Source of the DNA: Diplosphaera chodatii
Lineage: Eukaryota > Chlorophyta > Trebouxiophyceae > Prasiolales > Stichococcaceae
Assembly (NCBI GenBank): GCA_032358165.1
Contig: JAALGY010000033.1
Coordinates: 2,852,001-2,916,000, forward strand
Direction of reading: 5' to 3'
DNA length: 64,000 nucleotides
The position numbers were made by a program, and so were the translations under genes. The notes below the pieces were generated by a model. That model was not told the origin of the DNA, made no database searches, and saw nothing but the letters and a program-made list of their open reading frames with translations. Every line of letters begins with the position of its first letter. The first letter of the stretch is position 1. Below are positions 32,413 to 44,418 of the stretch, in pieces.

Positions 32413-32787
32413 GCCTTGTCCGAACCGGCCCCGGGTTCATAAACGGCTATTCAGGGGCCGGGTTCGTGCTTAGTTATGGGTGTGGGTGACACCAACCTAG
32501 TGGGGTTCCTTGCCGACTCCTGCTGTGCGAACGCGCTGCCGAAGCAAGCACGGCAAGTTCGGGTCTCTGTGCAGTGCGAAATCGTTATGGTGTGTGCTCG
32601 GGCTGCAGATCTCGTATATGCAGTAGGCTTAGGGTTGTTTCATGTTCACATGGGCCGTGTGCACCCGCTGTTGAGGCATGCCATTCGCAACCAAAGTTGC
32701 CCGCCTGCATGTGGAGATGCTGCCTTTCTGTTCGCTCAACGAGTCACGACGTGGAACTGCACACACGGAATCACTGAACGCAAGCGT
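32413..32787. promoter_or_regulatory. U2 upstream region and RanGAP 3' flank
   Basis: On the minus strand, TTTATGAA (about 32436-32443) sits at the spacing of the TATA element of Pol II snRNA promoters. The nearby sequence has two copies of GAACCCGG about 20 nt apart. No plant-type USE (RTCCCACATCG) was found. The rest holds the 3' flank of RanGAP, with no exon recognised. Confidence 0.45.
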
Positions 32788-35700
32788 TCAATTTGCAATC
32801 TTGGCGGCGCCAAGCTGATCAGTGAGGCTGCTGACGTCAGCAGCGCTCTCCGCTGGTTCCTCATCATCGGCGTCAGCATCATTGTCCTCCAGCGATCCCA
32901 GCGCATCCGGCTTGCCAGCTGCCTGCAGCAGTGCCTGCACGAGCCGCGGCACCAGCTTGATTACAAAGCAAAGCCGGCCATGGTCGGAGCATAGTGCACA
33001 CACACAGTGTTTACCTGCACAGCAGAGCAGTCGGGCAGCGGTCTCAACATTGCAGCATCCCGCACCCTGATGGCAGCCACGGCATGGTCGGATATCTCGT
33101 TCTCGTCCAGCTGCAGCGACTCCAGGTGCGGGAGCTGCGCAATGGCTTGCACAACCGCCAAAGCGCCGCTGCCACGAATCTGGTTGCCGCACAGGTCCAG
33201 CTCCCGGAGGCCGGCCAGACTCTGCGGCAACATTATGCCACTAAGTCGACTCTGGGCACAACATGATACGTTATTCCACTGGAGTGCACAGTGGAGTGAG
33301 ACGTTCTGAGGCACCAATGCCCATGCTGACCACAAGGGCAGAATAATGAGTGCGGCTCACTGCTGGCTGGCCCCAATCATGCAAGCCCATATTACTGAGC
33401 GCAGCAGCCGGGCTGCCAGGCCTGCCGGCAGCCAGCCCACCTGCAGGGCGCCTGCCAGCGCGACGGCGCCCTCGTTGCCCAGCTCATTCTCCCGCAGCAC
33501 CAGGCGCTGCAGCGCGGTGCGGCCCTGCAGGAAGGCGGCCAGCGCGTCCGCCCCCGCCTCCGTCACCTCGTTCAGCGCCAGGTTCAGGTCCTGCGTTGCA
33601 CGCACACACAGACGCAGCATCAGCATGTGCAGCGCCCCTCGTTGGCAAACGGTTGCCGCAGGGGTCCCACCCAGGCAGCAACCTTCAACAGGCCCAGACA
33701 CATGCATTTGCTGCCCTCAGCTGCACACAGCCCTCGTCATGTGTCCACATAGGATGCATCTCACTGCCCACCAGCCATGATGGCCTGGTGTAGACTGCAA
33801 CCCCTACAGGCAGAGGGGTGGCCAATCCGCCAAAGCCTCCAAAGGGATCTCACAAAAGCACTGCTTAGACTGTCGATCCTGGGGCGCCTGCTCAGCATCT
33901 ATGCCCACCTGCAGGCTGTCGGCGCATGGCGAGAGCGCCTGCACCACCGCAGCGATGCCCTCGTCACCAAGCGCGGTGTCGCTGAGGTTGAGTGACTGCA
34001 GCCCCGCGTGGCGGCCCAGCATCTGAGCGAGCGCTGCTGCCGCGTCCCCCGTCATGGGGTTGTCACTCACATCCAGCCGTTGCAGAGCGCTACCTGCAGG
34101 ATTGCGAGTTTCCAGACATCATTCTATGTCATGCCAAGAGCTACACAACATGCAGCACCGCAGTCGTCCCACGATATGGAGTCTGCAACGCCACTGCATA
34201 CGCTATAGCAGCCTGATTGCCACCAAAAATGCAGTGTAGCACTTAGCGGGGTTGGGTCACCTGATGCCAAGCCCTGGGCGAGCGCGATGGCGCCCTCGGC
34301 GCCCACACGGGAGGACGCCATCCGGAAGTCCGCCATTGCGGGAGCACGAGCCAGCAGGGTGCCGATCGCAGCGGCGCCCTCATCCCCTGACATGTTATTG
34401 AACAGGTGCAGCTGCTCCAGAGCAGCTGCATCCGGCAGGAGCTCTGCTATCGCAGCGCACGCTTTGATGGATGCGCCCACATTCTGGAAAGCCAACCGCC
34501 GCAGCGCTGCCTGCACGGGCGGTAGGTTGTGCGTTGGGACCCCAGGCACGCATAGCAACAGCAGTCGGAAAGGCTCAGCATGCTCTGTTGTGCTAGCTGA
34601 CGTATGAGCGGGTCTTTGCAAGTCTGCTATCACGTGCTCATCCCATGCTGATGCGGACATCCACGTCATCCAGCGCCATGCACGTCTGTACCTGGCCAGA
34701 CAAGCCGGCAGCAAAGGCACGGACGCCCTTCTCGCCGAGCGCATTGTCGCTGAGGTTGAGGCCCTCCAGCTGGCCGTGCGCCGCGACTGCCTCGCTGATG
34801 ATGCGCAGCGCCTCCAACGCCGAATCCTCAGGCCGGCCTGCAGCACGATATTCCCGCCACATCCAATAGAGGCACCACTGCATGACATCACGTCACCAAT
34901 GTGCAAACGTGCAGCACAGCATATCGACTGCACAGCAACGACAGCGGACCTTGACAGGTGACTGGTGAACAGCGGGGAACAGTGACGTGAGTGAGTGACC
35001 ACGGGCAAACCACGGCACCGGCGATGATGTCGGAGAGGTCAGCGTCCAGAAGGCTGCTGCGGACGTTGGCGATGCCGCGCGCCAGCACCGCCGCTGACTG
35101 CGGATCGAAGCTCTTGGTGCTGAGCTTGATCTGCGACGAGTCAGGGCTGAGAATCAGCCGTCTCCACCATAGTTGGTTGGTATGGTGTGTGTGCACGGGG
35201 CAGCGGGCAGGGCGGTGTTCATCATGACGGCATTGATACAGCGTGACACGCAGCACGCATCAAACCTCACCTGGGTGACAGCTGCCCCGTCGGCCAGCAG
35301 CGGCTCCAAAGCGTCCTCGGCCAGCTCCCGGGTCAGAAACTCGCGCTGACCGTGGCTCAAGTCCAGCGTGTCTCGCTGCGACGAGTAAGCCAGGACACCT
35401 ATCTGCACCCTGTGGTCCTGCTGCAAGCTTAGACGAGAAGGACGCGGAAGAAGACAGGGAGCCTTGACAGCAGATGCATCAGCACTGCACCTGCGCTACA
35501 CCATTGGCGAGCGCTGCATCTGAGCTGTTGTTGCTGGCGGCCGCCGCTTCAAGCACCAGGTTGCCGAGCTTCCTGCACGTGACAAACATGTTGCCGCACA
35601 AGATGACATGGTTGTAGCACATCCTCCAAGGCAGGCACACTACCACTTGGCAGTGTACGCTGTCGGGACATGGCGACGGCTGCATGTGCAACTGTACCTC

Positions 35701-35936
35701 GTATATGCAGCCAGGCTCTCCGCCTCTGGTCTGACGCCCGTCGTCGTGCGCGACTCAACTTGCGCCACGGTGTACGCCCTCTTCTCGGCCTGTGATGCAG
35801 CCTTGCGTGCGACATCCAGCGGCAGTGACACACCCCGCGCAAATGCCAAGTTCGTGATGCTAGCCGTGATGCGATCCACTGTAATGGCACGCTGCTCAGG
35901 TGTCAGCTCCAATTGCTGCATAGCTGAGCCGTCCAT
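32788..35936 (-). CDS. RANGAP1: Ran GTPase-activating protein (RanGAP), plant-type architecture
   Basis: Activates GTP hydrolysis by Ran, maintaining the Ran gradient for nuclear transport and spindle/division-plane roles. The ATG at 35936 starts MDGSAMQQLELTPEQRAITV. The N-terminal exon continues DRITASITNLAFARGVSLPL and DVARKAASQAEKRAYTVAQV, and the next has KLGNLVLEAAAASNNSSDAA; together these align with the plant WPP domain. Then EFLTRELAEDALEPLLADGA, IKLSTKSFDPQSAAVLARGI, SSLLDADLSDIIAG and ALEALRIISEAVAAHGQLEG introduce the leucine-rich repeats. These include LNLSDNALGEKGVRAFAAGL, LHLFNNMSGDEGAAAIGTLL, LNLSDTALGDEGIAAVVQAL, LVLRENELGNEGAVALAGAL and LDLCGNQIRGSGALAVVQAI. The tail is acidic (SLEDNDADADDEEPAESAAD) before the stop at 32790-32788. 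About ten exons. Complete. Confidence 0.93.
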
Positions 35937-36434
35937 ATGTCACGGCTGTTATTGCAGCAGCAGCGGTGTTCTGCTGGCTGCCAAGCAACAGTCGCAGATT
36001 TGATGCCGCCTGCTGAGCTGTGACCGCCCTCTGCTCTGTCGCACCGAAGCGCGAGATTCTGCCAGTATCAGTGCGGATCCGCGTCTGTGCTTTCTCCTTA
36101 CTGGCCAGCGACGTCGCTGCGACGCAGTTCAAGTGAGCAGGCTATGCTGACATCATACCAGGCTGGCAATGTACAGTACTACTTCAGTACGGCACACAGA
36201 CAGGTCCGCTGTGAGTGCGTGCACATTGTGTCTATAGTGCTTTGGCATGTATATACTGTAATTTCGCTGATGGACCTTGACGTCGCTCCACCAACTCGCT
36301 TCAACATCCTTCGGTTCGACATCCTTCGGCAATTTTGATCAGCAAAATCTTGCAGACGTTGGGGTGCAAAGCATGCGCAGCAGTTTGGAACCAGCTCTGA
36401 AGCCCTCACGGATGCCAAGGCGAACCTTTGGCAA
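35937..36434. other. Spacer between TXNDC9 and RanGAP
   Basis: About 500 bp. An open minus-strand frame from 36132 (MNCVAATSLASKEKAQTRIR) runs toward the RanGAP start but in a different register from its ATG; it may be RanGAP 5' leader or an upstream exon. The rest is AT-richer and probably holds the RanGAP promoter and TXNDC9 3' flank. Confidence 0.4.
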
Positions 36435-37723
36435 TCAAGTACTGAAGTCGCTAGACTCGTCATCCGAGTCTCGCTGATTCAACCTGCTATTTCGCACTGA
36501 TGTCCTTATGTGCTCAGGCAGCCCCGTCTGTATTTGCACCTGCCCGGGAGCAAAAGCAGCTCTGCCAGAAACCCTTGCAGCACTTGCAGCAGCTGATTCA
36601 GTTGAAAAGCCTGCAACAAGCCGTTTGCACATCCTACCTGGGGTGTGACACCGCCCGCTTGCACCAACCATTGTACAAGCTCGCCCGTCTTGAAATCGTC
36701 GCGGTTGCCAAAGGTGTCAAAGCCCACCAGCCGCTCCACCGCGATGCCATCAACGAACACAATGACGCACGGCAGCACCCGCACCTTGAGCTTCTCTGTG
36801 AAGAAGGGTGCCTCCTGCAGGCGTGCAAACATGCGTCATGACACCTATGGTCTTCGAGCACAGCCACAGGCACCCACTGGCAGGACACGGTGGTGCAACA
36901 GCATGAGACATCAGGTTGGTGCCGGCATCACAAGGCGGGACAGGGAAACAGCATGGAACCAAAGTACGCACTGCTGCTGACACTTTGATGAAGCGGGTCT
37001 CAAAGTGCTGCGGAGCGAGCTGCTGGAAGTGCTTGTCCATGACCTTGCAGCGCAGGAAGTCGCGGTGCCAGAAGTGGCAGACCACCTGCCGTGACTGCGT
37101 CACAGTGTCCAGGAAGTCTGCTTCCTTGACTTCCTGCAGATTGGCAGCACGTTCAGTGCGCAAATGTGACATGTGCTAGATCATCTGGCATGCATGCCAT
37201 CCACAAGTTGACAATGCGCAGCATGTGAGCGGCCAGACAGGAGCATATGTATAGGCACCGAATATATAATGCGTGATGCTCCATATGATCAGATCACCTG
37301 ATACTACCCCTGGGGCATTCTGCATGCAGCATGACCCATCCTCGGATCACCTGATACTCGCCGTGGCCGCGCCGCTGCTGTACCTGCCGCTTCTCCGCTT
37401 CCCGCTGCAGCTCTGCCAGCCGGTCCCGGTGCAACTTCTCCAGGTCTGGATCGCCCCGCAGGTCCTCCAGATTTAGGTCCTGCGTGCTGCGCTGCCGTGC
37501 TGCCACTTCCTGGGACAACATCTCCTGCACAACAAGTGAACAGGATCAGCTCGGCATCAGAACCCGGGTGGTGGTGGTCGCACCCCAGCATGTTGTGCCA
37601 CCTTTGCATCCAGTGGCCACGAATGGTGGGCAACGCCATGTGTACGCTTGTACTTTGCCGCTTTACCTGTTTGTAGTCCTCTGCTGCCTTTGCCATGACC
37701 GTACCATATGCTACGCTGTTCAT
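36435..37723 (-). CDS. TXNDC9: Thioredoxin domain-containing protein 9 (phosducin-like)
   Basis: Phosducin-like co-chaperone that modulates CCT/TRiC folding of tubulin and actin. The likely ATG at 37723 starts MNSVAYGTVMAKAAEDYKQ. The next exon has EMLSQEVAARQRSTQDLNLE then LRGDPDLEKLHRDRLAELQR and EAEKRQVQQRRGHGEYQ, the family coiled-coil region. The thioredoxin-fold exons read VKEADFLDTVTQSRQVVCHF, WHRDFLRCKVMDKHFQQLAP and PFFTEKLKVRVLPCVIVFVD, then GIAVERLVGFDTFGNRDDFK. As usual in this family there is one Cys (FLRC) rather than a CxxC pair. The last exon is SVRNSRLNQRDSDDESSDFS, an acidic end typical of TXNDC9, with TGA at 36437-36435. A further 5' exon at about 37895-37790 (MNFGGGGTDLAEKMVRTAEY) may belong, joined through a very short intron. 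Confidence 0.87.
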
Positions 37724-38489
37724 CTTGCTGCGGAAATTGTCAGCGTCCTGCACCGTGCGCACAGAGCCGTATCAACGGCATACACCAGCGAACAGCTCAT
37801 GCGTCGCATGAATGGCGTGCTCGCGTCATATTCGGCTGTGCGCACCATCTTCTCCGCTAAATCCGTGCCTCCCCCTCCAAAATTCATGATGGCGCGCGGT
37901 GTCAGCTTAGGCTTCACACAAATTTTAAATCGTTGACACGTCTGCACAGGCGCGTGCTGCCACAGATCATCGTTGCATTGCACCTTGATGCGCCAAATTA
38001 GCCACGATGCACCCAGCTGTGTTACAGGCCGATGGCAATCGAAAGATCTGCCACTTCAAGCTCCCCGTAAAATGGCACGACTGCCGTCACGATGATGCAC
38101 CTTCCTCACACAAGTGGTTTAGCATTGAAGTTTGTGGCGACCACATCGAACGGAGTGAAGTTCTGGAGCACATGTTACAGTCTGCCAGGGTTGGGTGCGG
38201 CGCGGTGCTCTGGGGCTGCACTCCTGGGGTGCACAGGCATCTACATGTATAGCATCCTCGGTTCTGGCCTGGTCTAGTACGATACTCAGCTCACTGGCCT
38301 GCATTTCCAATGCTGTTGCCTACTGTCACTGCTGCAAGTGTGAGGTTGACACAGCATACAACGAGCTGATAGATATTGTGACGCAATGCAATTGGTCATA
38401 GGTACTCCACCCACGGCAACCCAGCAGTGACCTGGTGATGCAACTATGGTCTGACAACATCATAGTGCCGAGCAAGTTCAGGGTCTGCG
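37724..38489. other. Region between ArfGAP and TXNDC9
   Basis: The part nearest TXNDC9 (about 37790-37895) holds a minus-strand exon candidate, MNFGGGGTDLAEKMVRTAEY then DASTPFMRRM, possibly the true first exon of TXNDC9. The stretch 37900-38489 has no recognised exon and contains the 3' flank of the ArfGAP gene. Confidence 0.4.
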
Positions 38490-40920
38490 CTACCACTTGC
38501 CCCAATCGTCACCCTCTGCCTTATTTGACGCAGGCTGCTTTGGCCCCTGGGTAGATGTCGGCCTGGCTGCTGCGGCCTTGGGCGACGGGTCGCCCCACTT
38601 GTCGTTGTCCCAGCCCGAATCTGTCGCATCTGCATGGTCACAGGCGAGGATCACACCGCAGTTGCAAAGGCCGTGAGTGGTGTCCTGGATTATGCACACT
38701 TGCCTTCGATTGCAACCGTACCCTCAAAACCAGCAAAGGCGCCGCCGCTGCTGGTGCTGTGTGCAAGGCGACTGGGCGCCCCTTGGCCGGCGCCGCCCCC
38801 ACTGCTGCCGTTGCCGATGCTCCCTGGAAGGTCCAGGTTGCTGGCGGACGACCTGCGCTCCGGGGCATCCCAGGAGTTGTTGCCCCAGGTGCTGCTGTCC
38901 ACCGTGTGGCCGTCCATGTCATGGTGCAGCTGCGGCTGGCTGCTGCTCCGGGCGTGCATCCCACCATGATCTGCACCGCCCTGTTGCAGGCTTTTCGCAC
39001 CTGCGTTTTGGGGTGCACACGAGACGAGGTGTTTGCATATCATCAGTCGCTAGCCCTTCACACGACTGATCATCAAACGCAACCTCTTCACCTGAGTAGT
39101 CAACCAAAGCCATCAGCAACAACAGGACGTGCATTTGTTGGCTGGCTGAGATCCTGTCAACACTTCCGATATACATGACCACTAGCTCACCCAGATCGAC
39201 CTTGTAGCCGTGCTCGTTGGCAGCATTCTCGACCTGTGTAGCAACAGTGGCGGCGATGCCACGCAGCAGGCCCCACCCCTTGACGCCATACTCCCTGCCC
39301 TTCTCCGCCACCACAGACGCCGTCTGCTGCACCTCCCCTGACCGCACCTGGCTGACTGCTGTGCCTGCAGTTGTGGACATCAACATGATGGAAGAAGGCA
39401 AACTGGCATGAGCTGGCGGCTGTTACATAACCTTGGCGATCACCAGCTGCAAAGTGAATCACATCCTGAACTCCAGATGCACATTCGCAGGCATGCGCCT
39501 CTGGGCTCACCTGCCACATTGGAGAGCTGGTTCCAGCCGGTGGACAGCATCGTGGTGACCTGGTCGATGCTGGCATTGTTGGCAGGTGGCCGTGGCGGCG
39601 CGCTGCCACCAGACCCGAATCCCACGTACTTGCCGCCCTGGCTGGGTGGCAAGTGGTCAGGCCGGGTGGCGTTGGCAGCCATGCGATTGGCGAAAAACTG
39701 CTCCTTCTGCGAGGCTGAGGCCTCCAGCTCTGCCTTGCTGTATTTGCCGCTGCCGGAGGCATTGCTGCGCGCCGGCGAGGCCGAGCGGCTGTTGTGCGCT
39801 GACCCCGCGCTGGCTGCCGGCTGCACGTTGGAGCAGTGAGACCTTAGGAAAACTGCCATTGGTGCACAGCACAACAGCACACTCACTGACATGCAGCTCA
39901 ACCATCAGAGCATCAAACAGTCGTACAAGATACACACTGCCAAGCATAAGGAAGACACACCTGGTTGCTGCTGCCACCCCAGTCGCCCCACTCATCCTTG
40001 GCGCTGCCGTTGCTGACGGGGCGGGCGCCGCGCGGCGGCTTGCTGGGCGACGGCACGCTGGACGGCGGCGGCGCCGTGTACGGCCGCTTCTCCACCTCTG
40101 CTTTGATCTTCTCCCGCAGAAACTGAACGCACAGCAGCAGGTGTTGCAGACCACTCCAAGATGCAGTTGCCGGGCGAGGAGCATCTGCAACTGTATCTGG
40201 ACGTAATGCACGACTTCAGTCTGGTTGTTGCCATGTGTCAGTCTCAATGCAATAAGGGCTGCGACGCCGCACCTCGGCTGCCTGAGAGTTGTACTTCTCT
40301 TTGATGTCGGTGTGCTTATCGATTCCATATTGTTTTAGAACAGAGTTGCACTTGCCATTGCCACCCGCCTGCATCTTCAAGAGCTGGTCTGGTGACCAAG
40401 CGTCCATTGTTACCGACCTGCAGCAACATGCGCACATCTGGTATGAGGTAAAAGCAACAGGACGTTGTCGCATCAGGCCAGCATAGCAGCACGTGTGCCA
40501 GCGGAGCTTAGGCGTATGACACGAGACCCTGCCACCGCAGCCAGATCAGGCAGCACCTGACAAAGGAGATGTGCACGCCCAGGCCGCGGTGTTTTCCGCT
40601 GCAGTCCAGGCACATGAATGTGCCATATGATACCGTCGCCCACTGCGGATGCTTCGCCTCGCAATCGACACAGACCTGCACGCCGCAGACATCGCACAGC
40701 GTCACCCATCTTGCAGTAAGACTGTTGTACAGCAGCGAGCAGATCACCGAGGGTCGTGCTCTGCATCGCCACAGGCGGCCCTCTGGATGTGGCAAGCGAT
40801 CCACTCACGAATGTACATTGATACTCGTTTGATTCCGCAGGCTCGGTACAATCTGCTGACCTTGTTCTCAGGCCGGCTCTGAAGCTCCCTGAGAATCTTG
40901 AGGCTTTGGGCTGAGGCCAT
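38490..40920 (-). CDS. ARF GTPase-activating protein, ArfGAP1-like
   Basis: Stimulates GTP hydrolysis on ARF1 during COPI vesicle traffic at the Golgi. The ATG at 40920 starts [20 protein letters not shown]. The zinc finger is [20 protein letters not shown] plus CLDC (C-x2-C-x16-C-x2-C), followed by [15 protein letters not shown], whose Arg is the catalytic finger. The domain continues [20 protein letters not shown], then [20 protein letters not shown] and YNSQAAE. The C-terminal half is Ser/Pro-rich, with [60 protein letters not shown] and [20 protein letters not shown]. The last two look like amphipathic helices that could act as ALPS-type curvature sensors. Several Trp motifs ([27 protein letters not shown]) are spread along the tail. 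The stop is at 38492-38490. Confidence 0.92.
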
Positions 40921-41274
40921 GAGGCCGCCGCCGCACCGCAACGCCTGAAGCTGAACGCGGCAGCTGATGTACGAATGTAAATGTAGACCGCGCTACTCAT
41001 GGGGTCATGGCCGTATGCCCGCGCTGTGGCCAACTGAGCGACTATGACTGGGCCAAACTCGTGGGGGACTCTCAGCATCGCAAGTCCCCAAGTTGGACAG
41101 CGACTGTGGCACTGTGCGCTGATGCCTGACTGATGGGTCCACACTTCCGCAAACTCTTGACACAGATCCCTGATCCATCGTTTAGAACGCAGGACCCTGC
41201 ATCACAAAGCGTTATAAGGGCGGTTTTGACGCCTCTGCAGCAAGTTGCAGCCGCTGTGTCTGCAAGGTGCAGCC
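40921..41274. promoter_or_regulatory. Divergent spacer between ArfGAP and the 41275 gene
   Basis: About 354 bp between two start codons facing away from each other. It probably contains both promoters. No defined motif or RNA gene is seen. Confidence 0.4.
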
Positions 41275-42176
41275 ATGGACGTCAATCCAGCGCCTTTCAG
41301 GGGGGATGCCGGCATCGCGCACGTCAGCGAGGACTTCTTCAAGATGACGTTCCTCGGCGCCAACGTAAGGCGTCTGGAGTTTGCTGCAATGCGCCTTTCA
41401 ACTGCATGGTTGCATGCCGTCATGCGGCACCTCGAAAGCTTCATCCAATGGGTTGCGTTGCTATGCAGCTCGCGCTTGTGTTCCTGAGCCTCCCTGGTCG
41501 GGTGCTGGGCAGCGAGATCAGGCCGCGCAGATTCAAGTAAGCTCCTGGAACGTGCCAGTAGATGGACATGTGTTACGCCACCGGCCAGCAAGCCGCACAT
41601 GGGAGAAGCATCATCCCTGCTTGACCTTTCGGTACGCTGCGCAGCGCTGATTACGTACTGGCGTGTACTGATGAGGCAGCTCGGAGACGAGAGGCGCTAA
41701 AGGGCAAGAAGCCGCGGCACCTTGTGGTACGCTTCAGTTGCATACCCTTGCAAACTGCCTAGATGGGCTGAAATGTGTAGCAAGTTGGCCAAAACCTTGC
41801 ATTTGACCCGTTCACACGTGCCTACGTGCAGCGGCGGCCCGATCCCGTCACAGACAGTTGGGAGCACATGTGGTGGAAGCAGCTGCAGCACAAACGGTGC
41901 GGGCAGTCTGATGTGGCTGCTGCTGTAATGTCCTTCAGCTCACCTGAGCGGCGCTTCGTACAGTGTGCACGTTTAACTGGCTGGATATGTCGTTTCCTGC
42001 AGGTGGGTGCAGGAGCGGACATGCGGCCTGCCAGCAGCTGTATAGAAGATGGCTGCGCAGTCCTTGCATGCAACACCTCTCAATATGGTCGTGAAGCAAC
42101 GTTTTGCTGGTTTGCATCGTGCTTGGCACCAAGTGAAGCATGTCTGTTTGCAGCAATACGTATAGAACCATGGTGA
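41275..42176 (+). CDS. Small unrecognised protein, multi-exon (limits uncertain)
   Basis: The ATG at 41275 begins MDVNPAPFRGDAGIAHVSED then FFKMTFLGAN, followed by a clear GTAAGG donor. A second exon after TGCAG (about 41469) reads LALVFLSLPGRVLGSEIRPR, hydrophobic then basic. It either stops at TAA 41538-41540, giving a 53-residue protein, or is spliced at the overlapping GTAAGC to a third exon, REALKGKKPRHLV (about 41685-41729). That in turn joins RRPDPVTDSWEHMWWKQLQH and KRCGQSDVAAAVMSFSSPER from about 41831. In the longer model the frame closes at 42176. The splice phases of the longer model agree. I do not recognise the family; one short membrane-like segment is the only visible trait. 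Confidence 0.45.
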
Positions 42177-42396
42177 TATCTTCCACCCGCCAAACCTGTC
42201 ACACCACAGCATGCCAGCGTCTACTTAACAAAAAGTCACGGCACGCAGCATGAACACAACGGGACACACATGTCACGATCATGCAGGCTGTGGCGCTGTA
42301 CTGCTGTCCGCCTGCTTCAGCTTTCAGCGTGCCACCAAGCCTCAGGAAGGCCCGTCAAGATGGCCCTGCAACGAGGGGCAGAGTCTAGGTGCACGC

Positions 42397-44418
42397 CTAC
42401 TTCTTGATCCAACGGGACAGGCGGTTGAAGTTCGCATCGTCGTCCGCCTCATGCTCTGAACGCGGGCCATCGGCACTTGGGTGTTCGTGCTTGGCCACTG
42501 CCTCCAAGTGCGAGACGATCGCCGCCTGCAGGTCGCCTGCATCACGGCCGTCCACCATGAGTGACATGCTGCACCGGAGCTGCCTCTTCGTTATGTCAAC
42601 ATGTGTGCACGCACTCAAAGGTGCTTGTTGACATAGCCAGGGAGATGCATGTGCGGCACGTGCTCGTACCTGACGGCTTGCGCTTGACGGGGAAGATCTG
42701 GAACCTGCAGCCCGTAGACGAACAAGTTGGACTTGCTTGCACATCAGCAGCATGTGACCAGTATTGCACGGCGCCACGGCCGCTTTGCTTTGCTGATAGC
42801 AGCCTGGATGGTTCTGCTTTGTTTTGCAGGTAGACTCGTATCAGGCACAGACGACTACTGTGTCTTGTGTGTGTTCTTTGGCAGCCGTGGGCAGAGCGAA
42901 TGGCGCACTCGACGCGTTCATAGTCCAAAAGCGAGGGATCGTGCACCGGCTTGTATTTGTCATTGCCAAACCAATCCACCTTGCCAGGGTCCTGCGTGGA
43001 AGATAGAGGCGCCAGGCGATGTGTCGGATCACACACACTGTATCGGCAGCAGGAGCATTGTGGCATGAGTGTCAAGCGTGACTATATGCTGATGGTGATC
43101 ACTGGCAAGTTCACCGTAGTCACAAAGCTTGGCGGCGCGTGCTCTCCAATGCTCGGCGCAGGGCGCATGTAAGGGTTCTGCAGTTGTATGATCTCTAGAT
43201 GTCAGATCCTGTATAGAGGTACGGATGCGCATAGTGCAGCACCATGTGCTGGACATGCCTTCTGTCCAGTGGATCAGTTTACACACTCGTCTGCCAACAG
43301 TGTTCAGCCTGCAGCAGGGATGTTTTCAGCAGCCGTTTTAAATACAGACTTCGAAGCGACGCGCCTTGATCATGATCTTGAAGCTGGCAACCCTGCCATC
43401 GATTTGGCACAACGCCAGCGCCTGCTGCTCAGGGCCGGGCTGCGGCGGGTCTGTCAGCTCGTGCATGGTGTACGTCTCCAGCAGCCCCTTGCCCACCAGC
43501 GCATATGGGCCTGGAGGGACAGCTGCTGCTCATACCAGTGCGCAGTCACGCTGCCCATGGCAGAAAGGTTTTCATGTTCCCAATTGTTCTGACATGGCGC
43601 TACAGATGATGGGGCCTTGGCAACAGGCAATAAAGACTTTGCAGATATTTACCGTTGCCAGCTTCTCGGACGGGGGTGCCAGTGAAGTTTGCATCGTCCA
43701 GGGCCTTGCGCAGCTGGTCCACGCTGTCGGCGACGCGTGCAACCAGGCCCACTGTGCGCTCCTCACCAGGGTGATTCACATCCTGGAGGACTCATGCACA
43801 TATGCCACCTCGCTGGACTTGATCAGAAAGTTTAAGTTCTTTTGGAACACACCCACGAACCATGCGACCCCCTGTCAGAGGAGTTTTTGCCATCCCTCAA
43901 GGTGCAACCTCATGTGTGCCATGTTCACCTACCGGCAGTCGGTGCTTGGCAAGCACGAGAAGTCGGCACTTGCCACCTTGCCGCATTGGCTCTTGAATGA
44001 TGTAGAACCTGCCAGGCAGGCAATCTGACATCACAGCATTGGCATCTGCCAAAAAGCTGCCGATATCACTGAGGACATGCTGCACATCATCCGTGCGCGT
44101 GGGGATGCTGGCAGCATGCGCACTCACTCGGCAACATCGGCGTCTGAGTGGATCTTGTGCTTGCCGGGCTGCAATTGGACGGCACAGATCAACGTTGATC
44201 TGTTAACATCATGATAGCAATCACCCTGGCATGCGAGCTGTGCGCCCGCTGACAGATGCATGTGACAGCCAGCTGCAACAGTCAGGCGCATCAGTACACT
44301 GCGTCGTGCTGCGTGTGTGTTCAGCGCTTGCCTGGGGCCGATACAGGAAGCTGACCTTCCCCTCCTCCAAGATGTATTCCGTTGGGTCCCCCACCTTGAT
44401 GGGGGCAGCACCCGCCAT
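42397..44418 (-). CDS. Paralogue A of an unrecognised duplicated family
   Basis: No named family recognised. The ATG at 44418 starts MAGAAPIKVGDPTEYILEEG then KVSFLYRP. Later exons: PGKHKIHSDADVAE; RFYIIQEPMRQGGKCRLLVL then AKHRLPVGEHGT; NHPGEERTVGLVARVADSVD then QLRKALDDANFTGTPVREAG; YALVGKGLLETYTMHELTDP then PQPGPEQQALALCQIDGRVA; NPYMRPAPSIGEHAPPSFVT; KVDWFGNDKYKPVHDPSLLD then YERVECAI; FQIFPVKRKPSG; and GDLQAAIVSHLEAVAKHEHP through NFNRLSRWIKK, with the stop at 42399-42397. No signal peptide or membrane span; the protein looks soluble, with many charged surface-like segments. Every exon has a counterpart in the same order in the neighbour at 45370-47520. The N-terminal FLYRP...DVAE...RFYI pattern recalls uncharacterised bacterial proteins, from memory only. 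Confidence 0.7.
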
